The position numbers were made by a program, and so were the translations under genes. Of a DNA stretch of 64,000 nucleotides, positions 8,456 through 16,885 are shown in pieces. Source of the DNA: Myxococcus virescens (GTDB taxonomy: Bacteria > Myxococcota > Myxococcia > Myxococcales > Myxococcaceae); assembly GCF_900101905.1 (NCBI RefSeq), contig NZ_FNAJ01000014.1, positions 1 to 64,000 on the forward strand, given 5' to 3'. Below the pieces are notes generated by a model. That model was not told the DNA's origin, made no database searches, and saw only the letters and a list, made by a program, of their open reading frames with translations. How positions within the stretch are numbered: position 1 is the stretch's first letter; each line of letters starts with the position of its first letter.

Positions 8456-9835
8456 ATGTTGACCGACTGGAGTTCCGACTGGAGTTCCGACAACCCCATA
8501 TTTCAGGAGAAGCGAAAGCAAATCGAGATACATATAAACACATACGGCTTAGATCTGGTTGGACCAGGCGACATTTTCGACCCTAAATACGAAGAAAAGT
8601 TCATCCCAGCAGTACACGAAGGGTTCGCAAAGGGTCAAAAAGAAATTCTAACCGGACTAATAGAAATCGAAAAGGACCGATCGTCGCTCAAAAGAAGCAA
8701 ATCCTCAAAGAACAGAGCTGCCGAGAGGAAAATCATTCACTCGCTTGAGCGCTTGAATGAATCCGAGGCAATTCTACGCAAGTTGGCCGACACAATCGCG
8801 TGGCAACTTATAGGAAATCAACTATGGCTTGCGCGGCGCCTGAACACAGATGACTCGTCCCCATCGTTAATTCACTCAAATGTAGAATCCTATATTTCAT
8901 TCGCTGATTGGTTCAATGCAGATAACCCCCGGGGATTTGCCCTTATCAGTGATTTGACGTCTTTTGTTCGCCTGGGAGACATTCTTGCCCGAGACGGAGA
9001 TGAGCGCGCACTGCATGTGATTGAGCTTAAGGAGGGAAAGGTAAACGAAGAGCTACTGCCTCTGGCTCAGTTCGCAGTAAGAACGAATTGCGAACACTTC
9101 ATTGCGGAAGTTGAGAAAAAAGAGCCACCTAGAAAGTTCGAGCAATTTAAGAGACTCCTCAAGCAGGCCGAACGCCTGAATCGGACACAAGAACTCATCA
9201 AGACAGGCGCTGGCCACGATGCTCGTGGCGATTTAGTTCGCCTTTCAAAGGAAGTTCTGGAGGAGCGCCTTTATGAAGGCCAATTGGCCTGTTTGATTGA
9301 GCGATCTAAGTCATTAAATTGGGCAATCGAGATTGTTGAAAAGTGCTTGTATTTGGGTGTTTATCGTGGTCCTTTTTGTGACGGACGAGCATTTGATCTG
9401 TGGTTGAGGGAAGTGGAATTAGACGGCCCGGCCTCGGATCTCCGGTCTGCGTTATTTGTCCCGTTGGCCACCCCAATGTATTTATTCCCGACGCTCGCGC
9501 CCCACTGTAACGACATATACAGCGGGCACATTCGCGTGCTCATGTGTCTTTCTCTGTCCCATTTTGCGGCTCTTGCAGAGGCCCATGAGATGAAGGTCAA
9601 CTGGGTGGATCCTAAAAATGGCACTGACCTCAATCCCAGCCATCTTGGACATCTGCTGTCGAACAAGGAGGGGAATGTAATGACATTGACTTTCGATGGC
9701 TTCGCGGGCAATGTCGGCACGGGAGTGGTTGCGAGAATGTTCTATAATTTCACAACACCAACAAGTGTGCTGGAAATGCTTAAGTCCAATCTGATCCTTT
9801 CGAAGAATTCTGTTGGAGTTGACTTGCCGAAATAG
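8456..9835 (+). CDS. AT-rich orphan protein with nuclease-like E-x-K motif
   Basis: 459 residues from ATG 8456, with a strong GGAGGAGG about 12 bp upstream. Its base composition and codon use (many A/T third positions, AGA/ATA codons) are far from those of its neighbours, which indicates recent transfer. Residues about 60-110 are a charged coiled coil. In the middle, residues about 165-195 (FVRLGDILARDGDE, then HVIELKEGKVNEE) have the D-(x)n-E-x-K spacing of PD-(D/E)XK endonucleases. The C-terminal 180 residues match nothing that I recognise. It sits between a dead and an intact IS701 element, in a region with another candidate defence gene at 13.8 kb. A phage-defence or restriction role is an inference from motif and context only. 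Confidence 0.6.
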   Translation: MLTDWSSDWSSDNPIFQEKRKQIEIHINTYGLDLVGPGDIFDPKYEEKFIPAVHEGFAKGQKEILTGLIEIEKDRSSLKRSKSSKNRAAERKIIHSLERLNESEAILRKLADTIAWQLIGNQLWLARRLNTDDSSPSLIHSNVESYISFADWFNADNPRGFALISDLTSFVRLGDILARDGDERALHVIELKEGKVNEELLPLAQFAVRTNCEHFIAEVEKKEPPRKFEQFKRLLKQAERLNRTQELIKTGAGHDARGDLVRLSKEVLEERLYEGQLACLIERSKSLNWAIEIVEKCLYLGVYRGPFCDGRAFDLWLREVELDGPASDLRSALFVPLATPMYLFPTLAPHCNDIYSGHIRVLMCLSLSHFAALAEAHEMKVNWVDPKNGTDLNPSHLGHLLSNKEGNVMTLTFDGFAGNVGTGVVARMFYNFTTPTSVLEMLKSNLILSKNSVGVDLPK

Positions 9836-9841
9836 TCGCAC

Positions 9842-9872
9842 CGATGGAGGCTCCGGGCTGAGGCAGCCCCTC
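9842..9872 (+). terminator. Possible weak terminator after the AT-rich gene
   Basis: GGGCTG-AGG-CAGCCC can form a 6-bp stem and is followed by CTCATTT, just past the stop codon of the gene at 8456-9835. The U-tract is short. Confidence 0.35.
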
Positions 9873-9908
9873 ATTTAGCAAGCTGGCGAGGAGGGATTGG
9901 TAGGCTGT

Positions 9909-11315
9909 TTAGTCCTGCAGATGCAGTTTGAGTCGTGCTCCTCGGGCTCTGTAGTGACACTGCATGGCGACGGCTTGGTGGTGGCGTCGCCATCGACTCC
10001 TGGCCAGGACGTGCGCAAGAGGCTCCGCCACACGCCGAAGAATCGCCATCAGAAGCCCTCGCACTTCTTGGACTGAGTAGCGGACAAGGGCTGTCAGTGA
10101 AGGCCACGCCGGGCGCGAAACGCGCGCATGGGGTTTCGTCGCGACGGCAGGCCGAACGCTTTGGGGCAGGCCCTCCTGGGGCCGCAGGTTGGCCATGGCA
10201 CGTGCAGCGGCAAGGAAGACGTGTGCCACCAGACACAGCGTCATGTGCCGGTGCCAGGCCGTCCAGGTGCACACCTCGTAGTCCGCCAAGCCCACTTCAC
10301 CCTTGGCGGACTCGAAGTCCTCCTCCACCGCCCACCGGCTGCCGGCCGCGCGCACCAGCGACTCCAGGGCGGCATTGCGCCGGGCGTGGGCCACGTAGAA
10401 GGCTACTTTCCTGTCCGCGAGGCTTCTGCGAAACAGCAGCCACCGCGACAGGCCCAGGTGCCGGTTGAGCCGCATGCGCGCCCAGTCGTAGAGGCGCGGC
10501 CCCTTCGAGCCTGTCCCCGCGGACAGTCGCACCCAGCCCTCTGGCGCGACTTCCTTCACCATGTCGCCCGGCTTCACCTGGTAGAAGCCGCGCCAGACGT
10601 GTGTGTTGGAGGCCACCGCCAGCACGTAGGGCTGGTGCAAGCCTTCGAGGAAGCGGCGCAGCGTGCTGTCGCGTCCATAGACTTCGTTCCCCACCACCCA
10701 CGCGGGCTTCAGTCCCGCGCCCAGCGCCCGTTGCAGCATGCCTTGCGAGAGGGCCGGTTTGGATTCGAAGCCCACCTCGTCCGGAATGCCTCCTGCTTCG
10801 CGGCGGGCGGCGACCTCCGTCCACGGCTCCGGCAGGTACAGCTCCCGGTCCACCAGTGCATGCCCCAGCGGTGTCACGTACGAGAGGAAGACGCCCACTT
10901 GCGCGTTCTCCACCTTGCCCGCCGTGCCCGTGTACTGGCGCGCCACGCCCACGGACTTCTCTCCCTTCTTCAGGAAGCCCGTCTCGTCCACCTCCAGAAT
11001 GCCGCCTTCGCCCAGCGCCCGGCGCGCGTACTCCAGCACGTCGTCTCGTACCGCATCCACGTCCCACTTCGCACGCAACAGCAGGTGTTGGAAGGCACAG
11101 GGCGCTCGGTGTCCCGCGTCCTCCGACAGGCCCCACGCATTCTTGCGCTGCGCCCGTCCCAGCAGCGCTTTCACATATTCGACTGCGGTGGCATGCGCCT
11201 CGCGTCGGCAGAAGTGCGGCTGCAGCCAGGCGCCTACGGCATCCAACTCCGTCGTGAGACGGCCAACCAGCCGGACTTCCGGTGCCTGCGCTTCCGTGGT
11301 CGATGGATGCTGCAT
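9909..11315 (-). CDS. IS701-family DDE transposase
   Basis: 468 residues, full length for the family. It shows the DDE_5-type core: EVDETGFLKKGEKSVGVARQ (first catalytic Asp), then WVVGNEVYGRDSTLRRFLEG (second Asp position, here within NEVYG), and AGSRWAVEEDFESAKGEVGL (catalytic Glu region). The stop codon TAA lies inside the left terminal repeat. Related remnants in this window are a 3' piece at 7497-8167 and a 5' piece at 37042-37330. The second catalytic site reads NE rather than the usual DS/DE, which may reduce activity. Confidence 0.9.
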   Translation of the reverse strand: MQHPSTTEAQAPEVRLVGRLTTELDAVGAWLQPHFCRREAHATAVEYVKALLGRAQRKNAWGLSEDAGHRAPCAFQHLLLRAKWDVDAVRDDVLEYARRALGEGGILEVDETGFLKKGEKSVGVARQYTGTAGKVENAQVGVFLSYVTPLGHALVDRELYLPEPWTEVAARREAGGIPDEVGFESKPALSQGMLQRALGAGLKPAWVVGNEVYGRDSTLRRFLEGLHQPYVLAVASNTHVWRGFYQVKPGDMVKEVAPEGWVRLSAGTGSKGPRLYDWARMRLNRHLGLSRWLLFRRSLADRKVAFYVAHARRNAALESLVRAAGSRWAVEEDFESAKGEVGLADYEVCTWTAWHRHMTLCLVAHVFLAAARAMANLRPQEGLPQSVRPAVATKPHARVSRPAWPSLTALVRYSVQEVRGLLMAILRRVAEPLAHVLARSRWRRHHQAVAMQCHYRARGARLKLHLQD

Positions 11316-11395
11316 GGGAAGTCTCGCTCCTCCCCCTCCTGTTGCTTCAACAGAGGGAAGACTGCGGAGTCTTCCGAACTACAACTGTAGGATTA
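9909..11395 (-). mobile_element. Intact IS701-family insertion sequence
   Basis: About 1.49 kb, bounded by imperfect inverted repeats. The left end TTAGTCCTGCAGATGCAGTT (9909-9928) and the reverse complement of the right end, TAATCCTACAGTTGTAGTT (up to 11395), match at about 15 of 20 positions. It contains one full-length transposase. No target-site duplication is visible in the flanks, so the element is old or its ends were rearranged. It truncates the small gene to its right. Confidence 0.8.
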
Positions 11396-11587
11396 GGGGG
11401 GCGTCCTGTTCGACTGCACCCAGCCGCCGCAAGAGGGACAGCGATAACCGTTCGCGACGTACATGTTATCCCACGTCGAAAACTCACGAGTCTTGTTGCG
11501 GACCCGGAACCCAGCCCGCCCACACACCGTCTCATCTTCTCCGCTGCGTATGAAATGCAGGGGTTCCGGCTGCTTCTTATTCCCCAT
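11393..11587 (-). CDS. Small zinc-ribbon-like protein, C terminus ended by an IS
   Basis: 64 residues from ATG 11587 (GAGG about 9 bp upstream). The sequence has two paired-cysteine patches, TVCGRAG and RCPSCGGW, with a conserved-looking NKTREFSTWDN between them, suggesting a zinc ribbon. The stop codon is supplied by the terminal repeat of the IS701 element (TTA at 11393-11395 on the plus strand), so the original protein may have been longer. The function is unknown. Confidence 0.5.
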   Translation of the reverse strand: MGNKKQPEPLHFIRSGEDETVCGRAGFRVRNKTREFSTWDNMYVANGYRCPSCGGWVQSNRTPP

Positions 11588-11596
11588 GGTGCACAT

Positions 11597-12491
11597 CCTC
11601 TCAATCAGCCCGCCTCGTCGCCAACCGCGGCTGTACGTCTCTCCGCATTACGGTACGTCGCATCCCTATCTGTATCCAGAGTGCGCACACCTGCCCCCTC
11701 AGCGAAACTCTCACAGGCAACACCTCTCCCGCTCCGCACGCGGTACAACCCCGGCGCCGCCCCCCGTTCGAGGACGAAGGACTCCACCGTCAGCTCCCGC
11801 CGGCCGGCGTCCTCCTGCTCCACATCCCGCGTCAACCGCAACCGCATGGGGCGCCACCGTCAACAGTAGGCGTCGGGTGCACGGATGAGGGCAATCACCC
11901 AGGGGAGGTAGGTGTCGGTACTGAACGCGGTGGACATACGCCCGGGCGTCCACAGCGCCCCTGCTCGTCCAGCGGATGGTTGTGCCTCCTAAACCCGTCG
12001 CTGCGTCATGAGCGCGTCAAGGCTAACCCGGCAGTGCGTCAATGAGGGTGAGAGAGGAACGCACGAGGCTCCGTGCTGGCAAGGCGGAGAAATCACCAAG
12101 GGCGTAGCGCTGCCTTGTGGTTCGGGCGTCTGCCCTCCGCTGCACACTCAAATCACGAGGCATTGGGGACGCAGCAGAGGCGAGCGCCTGGTCGAACTGG
12201 GCGGCCCTACCCCTCAAGGCCAGCCGCGTGTCCCAGGCGAGCAGATAGCGGCGCAAGGTCCCATGCCCAACGACGCCGAGCCCTCTCATGAGAGGGGTAC
12301 GCAACCGATGAGGGGATCGCCCAGACATTGGGGCAACTTTCCCGTCGACATTAGACCAACCATGCGCAGTTGACTCCTGCACCACGCCGGATTGTTGAGA
12401 TAGCAGGTTGGCCGTAATCAGGCCGCCTGATTCGCCAGCATTAACTCCTCCCGTCGAGTCTCTCACACGTTCTGGCTCAGAGCGCCGCCAC
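11597..12491. other. Gene-poor stretch with dispersed-repeat copy 4
   Basis: No gene that I can defend. A minus-strand run at 11700-11847 (ELTVESFVLERGAAPGLYRV) could be a gene fragment. The repeat A core is at 12036-12057, and about 150 bp to its right resemble the right flank of copy 7 (shared …ATCACCAAGGGC…). Confidence 0.4.
12036..12057. repeat. Dispersed repeat A, copy 4 (degenerate core)
   Basis: GCGTCAATGAGGGTGAGAGA continuing GG. Several mismatches to the consensus, but the flanks match copy 7 at 19798. Confidence 0.55.
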
Positions 12492-12836
12492 CTACCTCTT
12501 GGCGACTTGCCCTGGCGTCCGTTCGTAGTCCTCGGCAGTGATACGTCGGACGTGAATCCACGTCTTTTGGAATGGCACTGGCTGGTCGTCACTCCGCTTT
12601 TTGGTGGTGCGCATATAGAGGTATTCACGGTCAACCACCCGAAAGGGCGCAGCCGTTCCATAGTAAAATGCTTGCTCGGCAGTGTCGTCCGTCTCACTCC
12701 TCGGCAGGATGATGATGTCTCCGATGTTGGGCAGTGACTCGTCAGGCGATAGCAAGGCGATGCACCTGGGCTTGTAGCCGAACCCCGGTCTACTTAGCCC
12801 GTCCGCAACTTCGTAAACCTCCACGAGTTCCTTCAT
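12492..12836 (-). CDS. Hypothetical protein, about 114 residues
   Basis: The start is ATG 12836, preceded by GGAGGAGG; the frame is open for ten more codons upstream. No signal peptide or membrane segment. The sequence MKELVEVYEVADGL … ESLPNIGDIIILPRSE … WIHVRRITAEDYERTP looks like a small globular beta-rich protein. I do not recognise the family. It stands alone between IS debris and another hypothetical gene. Confidence 0.65.
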   Translation of the reverse strand: MKELVEVYEVADGLSRPGFGYKPRCIALLSPDESLPNIGDIIILPRSETDDTAEQAFYYGTAAPFRVVDREYLYMRTTKKRSDDQPVPFQKTWIHVRRITAEDYERTPGQVAKR

Positions 12837-13032
12837 GACGTCCTCCTCCAGACGTGCCGGATTCAACCGGCATCACAGCATCGCATATTCAACGCCCAAT
12901 GCTATTCGGAAGTCCCCGCGCCTTACCAGCGAGCACAGAGCCAGCGACCTATTCGTCCGCATGTAGGGACGCGCTGGCCGTGGTTGAGCAGCAGCGACAC
13001 GCGCCCCAAAGCTGGAAACGGTGGCCCTGGCT

Positions 13033-13647
13033 TCAGCAGCCAAGCCTTCCGGGACCGGAAGTAGCACAGCAGCCGATTCCCGAAGGGAAGTTGTCTGGAG
13101 GGGCCGATCTGTCCTGCAGGTACTTCTTGTAGACGCAGAGGAAGTCCTCCACCTCTGCCGGGGAGAGTTGCTGAAGCGGCGCAGGGAGTTCGTGCATTTG
13201 GAGAATATCCTTCGACAAGTTCAACCTGCCGCCCGCGATGTTCCGGTTCAGGGCCTCCGCCCCCTTCCTCGTCCCTGCATGCAGGTAGACCGCCGTCGGC
13301 GGCTTCTTCAGGCGCATTCCGAGCCGGAGGGCTGTGTCGTAGATGGCCATCTCGGCGAACCCCGCCACAGCACAGCTGGCCACAATCCTGTGCAGATCAT
13401 CGAATGTCGTGGCGCTCTGAATCCTGTCGATTCTGGTGAGCAACTTTGCACTCACCGCTTCAAGAACATCGTCAGGAATCCTCCTCTGATGAATGTGCTT
13501 CTTCCATCTCGGATGAGCAGCCGTAGCGGCCCGCCGGATGGCCTCCTCCAAGGTCCCTGCTGTGACGCATAGTTCGATAGAGCCGTCGCGATAATGCGCA
13601 CGCGTGCTCTTGAAATTCCCAATCAGTGATTCCAGCGTCGCAGCCAT
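13033..13647 (-). CDS. Conserved hypothetical protein with helix-hairpin-helix-like segment
   Basis: 204 residues from ATG 13647 (MAATLESLI); a more upstream start would translate repeat A sequence. Central residues about 110-145 (FAEMAIYDTALRLGMRLKK, then PTAVYLHAGTRKGAEAL) match a widespread uncharacterised pattern (YD-x-A-x-R-[IL]-G … VYLH-x-G-x-[RV]-x-GA) that probably packs as a helix-hairpin-helix. The C terminus continues LPAPLQQLSPAEVEDFLC. The function is unknown. Upstream, at 13731-13753, lies a repeat A copy, so the promoter region is repeat-derived. Confidence 0.7.
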   Translation of the reverse strand: MAATLESLIGNFKSTRAHYRDGSIELCVTAGTLEEAIRRAATAAHPRWKKHIHQRRIPDDVLEAVSAKLLTRIDRIQSATTFDDLHRIVASCAVAGFAEMAIYDTALRLGMRLKKPPTAVYLHAGTRKGAEALNRNIAGGRLNLSKDILQMHELPAPLQQLSPAEVEDFLCVYKKYLQDRSAPPDNFPSGIGCCATSGPGRLGC

Positions 13648-13730
13648 CGTTTGTCTCCCGAGTTGCCCCCCTGTGCCTTTCCCAAACTCGGACGCCGCGC
13701 CATACGTGCACCACTGCCACACTTAACAGC

Positions 13731-13753
13731 GCGTCAAGGCGAGTGACGAGGCG
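13731..13753. repeat. Dispersed repeat A, copy 5 (core)
   Basis: GCGTCAAGGCGAGTGACGAG continuing GCG (one base deleted). Both flanks match copy 1, including the GACACAGGGGG box about 40 bp to the right. Confidence 0.75.
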
Positions 13754-13806
13754 CATCCTCCAAGGCGACAACTTCCCTGACACAGGGGGGACACCCCAGG
13801 CAGTTC

Positions 13807-15147
13807 TCACTTGGACTCCTCGGCTTCTATGCCGTGGCGCCGAAACAAGAGGCGGAAAAAACCTCTTACAATATTTCTTCCTGATTCCCCCTCCAACTCC
13901 TTCCCGCCAAACCGATAGACCTCATAACCAGAAAGACGTAGGTCGCGATCTGCTGCGACCATTTCAGCATACTTCGACGCACTAGCCCTTCCTTGAGGGT
14001 CGCAATAGTGCCCCACCCCATCAACCTCGATTACAACACGAACGCTCTGGGAGAACAGCATCAGAAAATCCATTCGTTGCCTAAGAAGCGCGTCCCTTCC
14101 TCTTTGCGAAACCGTCAACGGGTCGTAGTACAACCATACCTCTGGAAGCAATGCAGGCAACTCGTCGAACGACTTCTGAAAAGTCGAAAAAAACTCCTCA
14201 AACAGTAGTCGTTGTGGTGGCGAGCTTTTCGGCAGTGAACTCCTAAGACGCCGAAAAAGGCTCACACTTGTCGTGCGAGCCTCAGGCTCTAGACCATGAG
14301 CAGCAGCCCACCACTCCTGAAGATGCCTCCAGAGGAAGCCAGTCGGCGGGATCGGGCGATCATAAACAAGCACCTTGTCTGCAAATCGCACAATCTCGAT
14401 ATCGCCATTAATGGCATCGGAGAATCTCAAATCCGGCTTCGCCTGTGAAGCAAATATAATTCGCTTAGGCCGCCCTCCGACTCCACCATTCGCGCGCATC
14501 AATGAATATAGCGCCCGTCCTGCATCCTGGTCTGTCGCTTGCAGTTCCCAGCCGGATTTTCGTAACTCCGCCCCCAGCGCATCAACATACTTCTTTTGTT
14601 CTTCTTCGCCTCTAACTGATGGATGAACCATCCGTTCAATGAGTACTCGAAAGCGCCTATCCGACACTCCCAACACTCCACATCGCTCAAAAACCCCCTG
14701 AACGTCCTGAAGTTCAGACTCCGACAAAGTCGCATTGCGCAGGAATTCATCCAGTTGAATTACCTCTCCGACAACCTTGTTCAACCCTAGCTTTCCCCAC
14801 GGCGCGGGAAGAGAACTGAGAGTTGAAAGAAGGTTTCGGCGCGTTAGCTCCGAAAACTCTACCGACTCTTCTTGAGCAGCCCACACAAGTTCCTCAAGGC
14901 GATAGGTCCAGAACTGGTCCAACACCCGCTTCGCGATTGACAACACCGATTCACGGTCATGAGGAAGCCAGCTTCGAACAGTGGCCCACTTGCTGTTGTA
15001 AACCAGACCAGCGTTCGGGTCTGGCACAACCATTCCAAGCGCCATGCAGACAGGAGCTAGGTCATCGCTCTTCACATGTTCCTGAAGCGCCCGCCCAATC
15101 GCGTCCCGCAAGTCCTTCGTGCTTGGATTCTGGCTCACAGCCCACAA
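13807..15147 (-). CDS. Candidate defence protein: AbiJ-N-like domain plus DUF559-type nuclease
   Basis: 446 residues. The N-terminal roughly 100 residues (KDLRDAIGRALQ, LAPVCMALGMV, NSKWATVRSWL) resemble the AbiJ-type N-terminal domains that precede effectors in abortive-infection proteins. Residues about 350-430 form a PD-(D/E)XK fold of the DUF559/MTES_1575 kind: RQRMDFLMLF (catalytic Asp), VRVVIEVDGVGHY (E-x-D), ADRDLRLSGYEVYRFGGKEL. The base composition is lower in GC than that of the flanking core genes. The gene stands alone on the minus strand and is bordered by repeat A and an IS256 remnant. A nuclease role is well supported by motif; the phage-defence role is an inference. Confidence 0.7.
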   Translation of the reverse strand: MWAVSQNPSTKDLRDAIGRALQEHVKSDDLAPVCMALGMVVPDPNAGLVYNSKWATVRSWLPHDRESVLSIAKRVLDQFWTYRLEELVWAAQEESVEFSELTRRNLLSTLSSLPAPWGKLGLNKVVGEVIQLDEFLRNATLSESELQDVQGVFERCGVLGVSDRRFRVLIERMVHPSVRGEEEQKKYVDALGAELRKSGWELQATDQDAGRALYSLMRANGGVGGRPKRIIFASQAKPDLRFSDAINGDIEIVRFADKVLVYDRPIPPTGFLWRHLQEWWAAAHGLEPEARTTSVSLFRRLRSSLPKSSPPQRLLFEEFFSTFQKSFDELPALLPEVWLYYDPLTVSQRGRDALLRQRMDFLMLFSQSVRVVIEVDGVGHYCDPQGRASASKYAEMVAADRDLRLSGYEVYRFGGKELEGESGRNIVRGFFRLLFRRHGIEAEESK

Positions 15148-15342
15148 TGTAGGTGAACCAAGACCAGCCGGGCAAGCGAGCGCCTGTCGTGGGTCACCTA
15201 GTCTTCACCATCCGGTACATCCCGTTGAGGGGCACCCACGACTGCCCGGTCAAGTCCCGAATCGTGTGTAGGTGGTCCGGAGGGGTTTGGGGGAGGGAGG
15301 CCCGTTGGCGGCATCAAGCAGCGGCGGTGTCAGGGGTTGAAT

Positions 15343-15630
15343 TCAGAGGGACATGTCGACGTGGCGGCGGTCATCCCAGACGCCGGTGACGCCGAGGGCG
15401 ACGGCAGTGATGAGGCCCAGGGCGCTGGCGCGCTCCGGGAAAGCGCCGACGCCGCGGATGCTGCGCTTCAGCTCGCCGTGGAGTCGCTTGAGGCCATTGG
15501 TACCGCGAAGGCGCTTCCAGTGGGCCTTGGGAAGGAGAAGAAGCAGGTGGCGGCGGCGAAGCCCTGGCGCAGACACTCCATGGCCTCGGGCAACTGGCGC
15601 CCCAGCTCTTCTTGGAGGGCCTGTGCCTAC
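15343..15630 (-). pseudogene. IS256-family transposase, C-terminal remnant
   Basis: NGLKRLHGELKRSIRGVGAF, then PERASALGLITAVALGVTGV, is the conserved C-terminal end of IS256/Mutator transposases. The upstream part is frameshifted near 15570 and the remaining 300 codons are missing. Dead. Confidence 0.85.
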
Positions 15631-15681
15631 CCAAAATTCGGGCGCCGAGCCATGCGGAGCATCAAGGCCACGTTCGACAGT

Positions 15682-15702
15682 ACGTCAGGGCGAGTGAGCG
15701 CG
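15682..15702. repeat. Dispersed repeat A, copy 6 (degenerate core)
   Basis: ACGTCAGGGCGAGTGAGCG, with the left flank starting at about 15625 (AAATTCGGGCGCCG). The right flank (GAGGCCATCGAGTGCCTGT) matches that of copy 7. Confidence 0.6.
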
Positions 15703-16171
15703 ACGCGTAGGGGACCGAGGCCATCGAGTGCCTGTAGCGGTGAAGGGCGAGGTGGAGCACCAGGGGCGGCAGCGGGGCGTACCAATCTGCTGCTGCGCGC
15801 GGCTTGGCTCGACACGGCCTGGCAAGGCCTGCCCTCGCAGGCCGTGGACCGCCCGCCGGGCGGGCCGCGATTGACCGCGGGAACTCCAGGCCAAGGCCTC
15901 GCGCATCCCAGGTCCCGCGCGCGCCTCGAAGCATGCGACTTTCACCCACCTCCGCGCGTCGCCCGCGAACTCACGCGCGTCGCCGCCCAGCACTCTCTGT
16001 GAAGCGGGCGCCTAGAGGAGCAGAACCATGGACGGGAGGTCACCACCATGTAGTTTGCGGACGTTCAATCGGTCCCCGATTGAAGGGGGCCCCCAGCCCC
16101 TTCTTTGAAACCGCTGGATATCACTCGGTTTTTCGGCCCTCAGAGAGTTTGAGTCCTCTCAGAGAATCGCC
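15703..16171. other. Gap without a supportable gene
   Basis: GC-rich, no gene with signatures that I recognise. Only the right flank of repeat A copy 6 can be assigned. Confidence 0.4.
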
Positions 16172-16287
16172 GAGAACGAGTTCGCGCAGGGCTTCATTCG
16201 GGGAGCTGCTTGAAAGGCCCTACCAACTGGTAGGGCCTTTTTGTTTGACACGGGCCTCGCGATGAATGTCGCGAGGCCTTCGTGCTT
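16172..16287. repeat. Dispersed repeat B, copy 1 (116 bp, two hairpins)
   Basis: Matches 36921-37036 over the same 116 bp with about 85 % identity and no net length change. It contains two perfect 10-bp stem-loops: 16213-16240 (AAAGGCCCTA / TAGGGCCTTT) and 16253-16278 (GGCCTCGCGA / TCGCGAGGCC). Confidence 0.8.
16213..16246 (+). terminator. Rho-independent-terminator-like hairpin in repeat B
   Basis: A 10-bp perfect stem with an 8-base loop followed by TTGTTT. Both strands could serve because the stem ends in AAA/TTT. No intact gene ends just upstream, so it probably arrived with the repeat. Confidence 0.6.
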
Positions 16288-16391
16288 AACACTACTGCGT
16301 TACGGTACGCCCAAGGGGAGAGGGCGGCGGAGGGCTGGGCAAGCAGGCCGTCATTGCATTGGGCGCCATCCGCCCCACTCATGAAGGAGGT

Positions 16392-16506
16392 ATGGACTCC
16401 TTCATGAATGCCGCTGCGGTGCAGCGGCTTGAGAGGTACCTCCAGCAAATCAGTGACGTCCTCAGGGAAGAGAGTCGGCGCGGCTCGTTTGCCCTTTACG
16501 CCTCAG
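16392..16506 (+). pseudogene. Transposase N-terminal fragment interrupted by IS21-like DNA
   Basis: MDSFMNAAAVQRLERYLQQI, then SDVLREESRRGSFALYAS, resembles the start of DDE transposases of the IS4/IS701 superfamily (…RR-x-x-F-x-x-Y-x-x-GLL). At about 16506 the match stops and IS21-type terminal repeats begin. Confidence 0.5.
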
Positions 16507-16516
16507 TGGTCACCCA

Positions 16517-16789
16517 AAACCGGCCAATGAAGGTCGCCTGAAAACCGGCCAATGGGGAGGGCCGAGACGTTGACGCCCGGGTATGACGTGGAGTCCGCCC
16601 GGGGGATGGGCAACGTCTTGAGCGACGAGAAGAAGCAGCAGGTCATCGCCCTGGGGCGGTTGGGTTGGCGCCTGAGACGCATCGAGGATGCGACGGGGGT
16701 GCGCCGTGAGACGGCCAGCGGCTACCTGAAGGCCGCGGGCGTGGGCATCCGTCCACCGCGCCGGTGGGGCAAGTCAAGACCGGCCAATG
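16517..16789 (+). mobile_element. Internally deleted IS21-type element
   Basis: AAACCGGCCAATG lies at 16517-16529 and 16542-16554, and AGACCGGCCAATG at 16777-16789. Multiple short terminal repeats of this kind are typical of IS21 ends. Between them only the first 57 codons of istA remain, so this is a non-autonomous deletion derivative of about 270 bp. Confidence 0.65.
16606..16776 (+). pseudogene. istA: IstA (IS21 transposase) N-terminal fragment
   Basis: MGNVLSDEKKQQVIALGRLG, then WRLRRIEDATGVRRETASGY, is the helix-turn-helix start of IS21-family IstA proteins. The frame leaves homology after GIRPPRRWG; the remaining roughly 440 residues and istB are absent. Confidence 0.8.
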
Positions 16790-16885
16790 AGGGGACCACC
16801 GACTCCATGCCGCGCAGCCGAGCCGGAGTCCGGCACGTATCGGCGAGCACCACTCCGTGAACGCTCACGTCCTGCCAACTGCGAG

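Noticed and set aside
16395-16541. Small stand-alone gene between repeat B and IS21 DNA
   Set aside because: The sequence resembles a transposase N terminus and its last ten codons come from IS21 terminal repeats.
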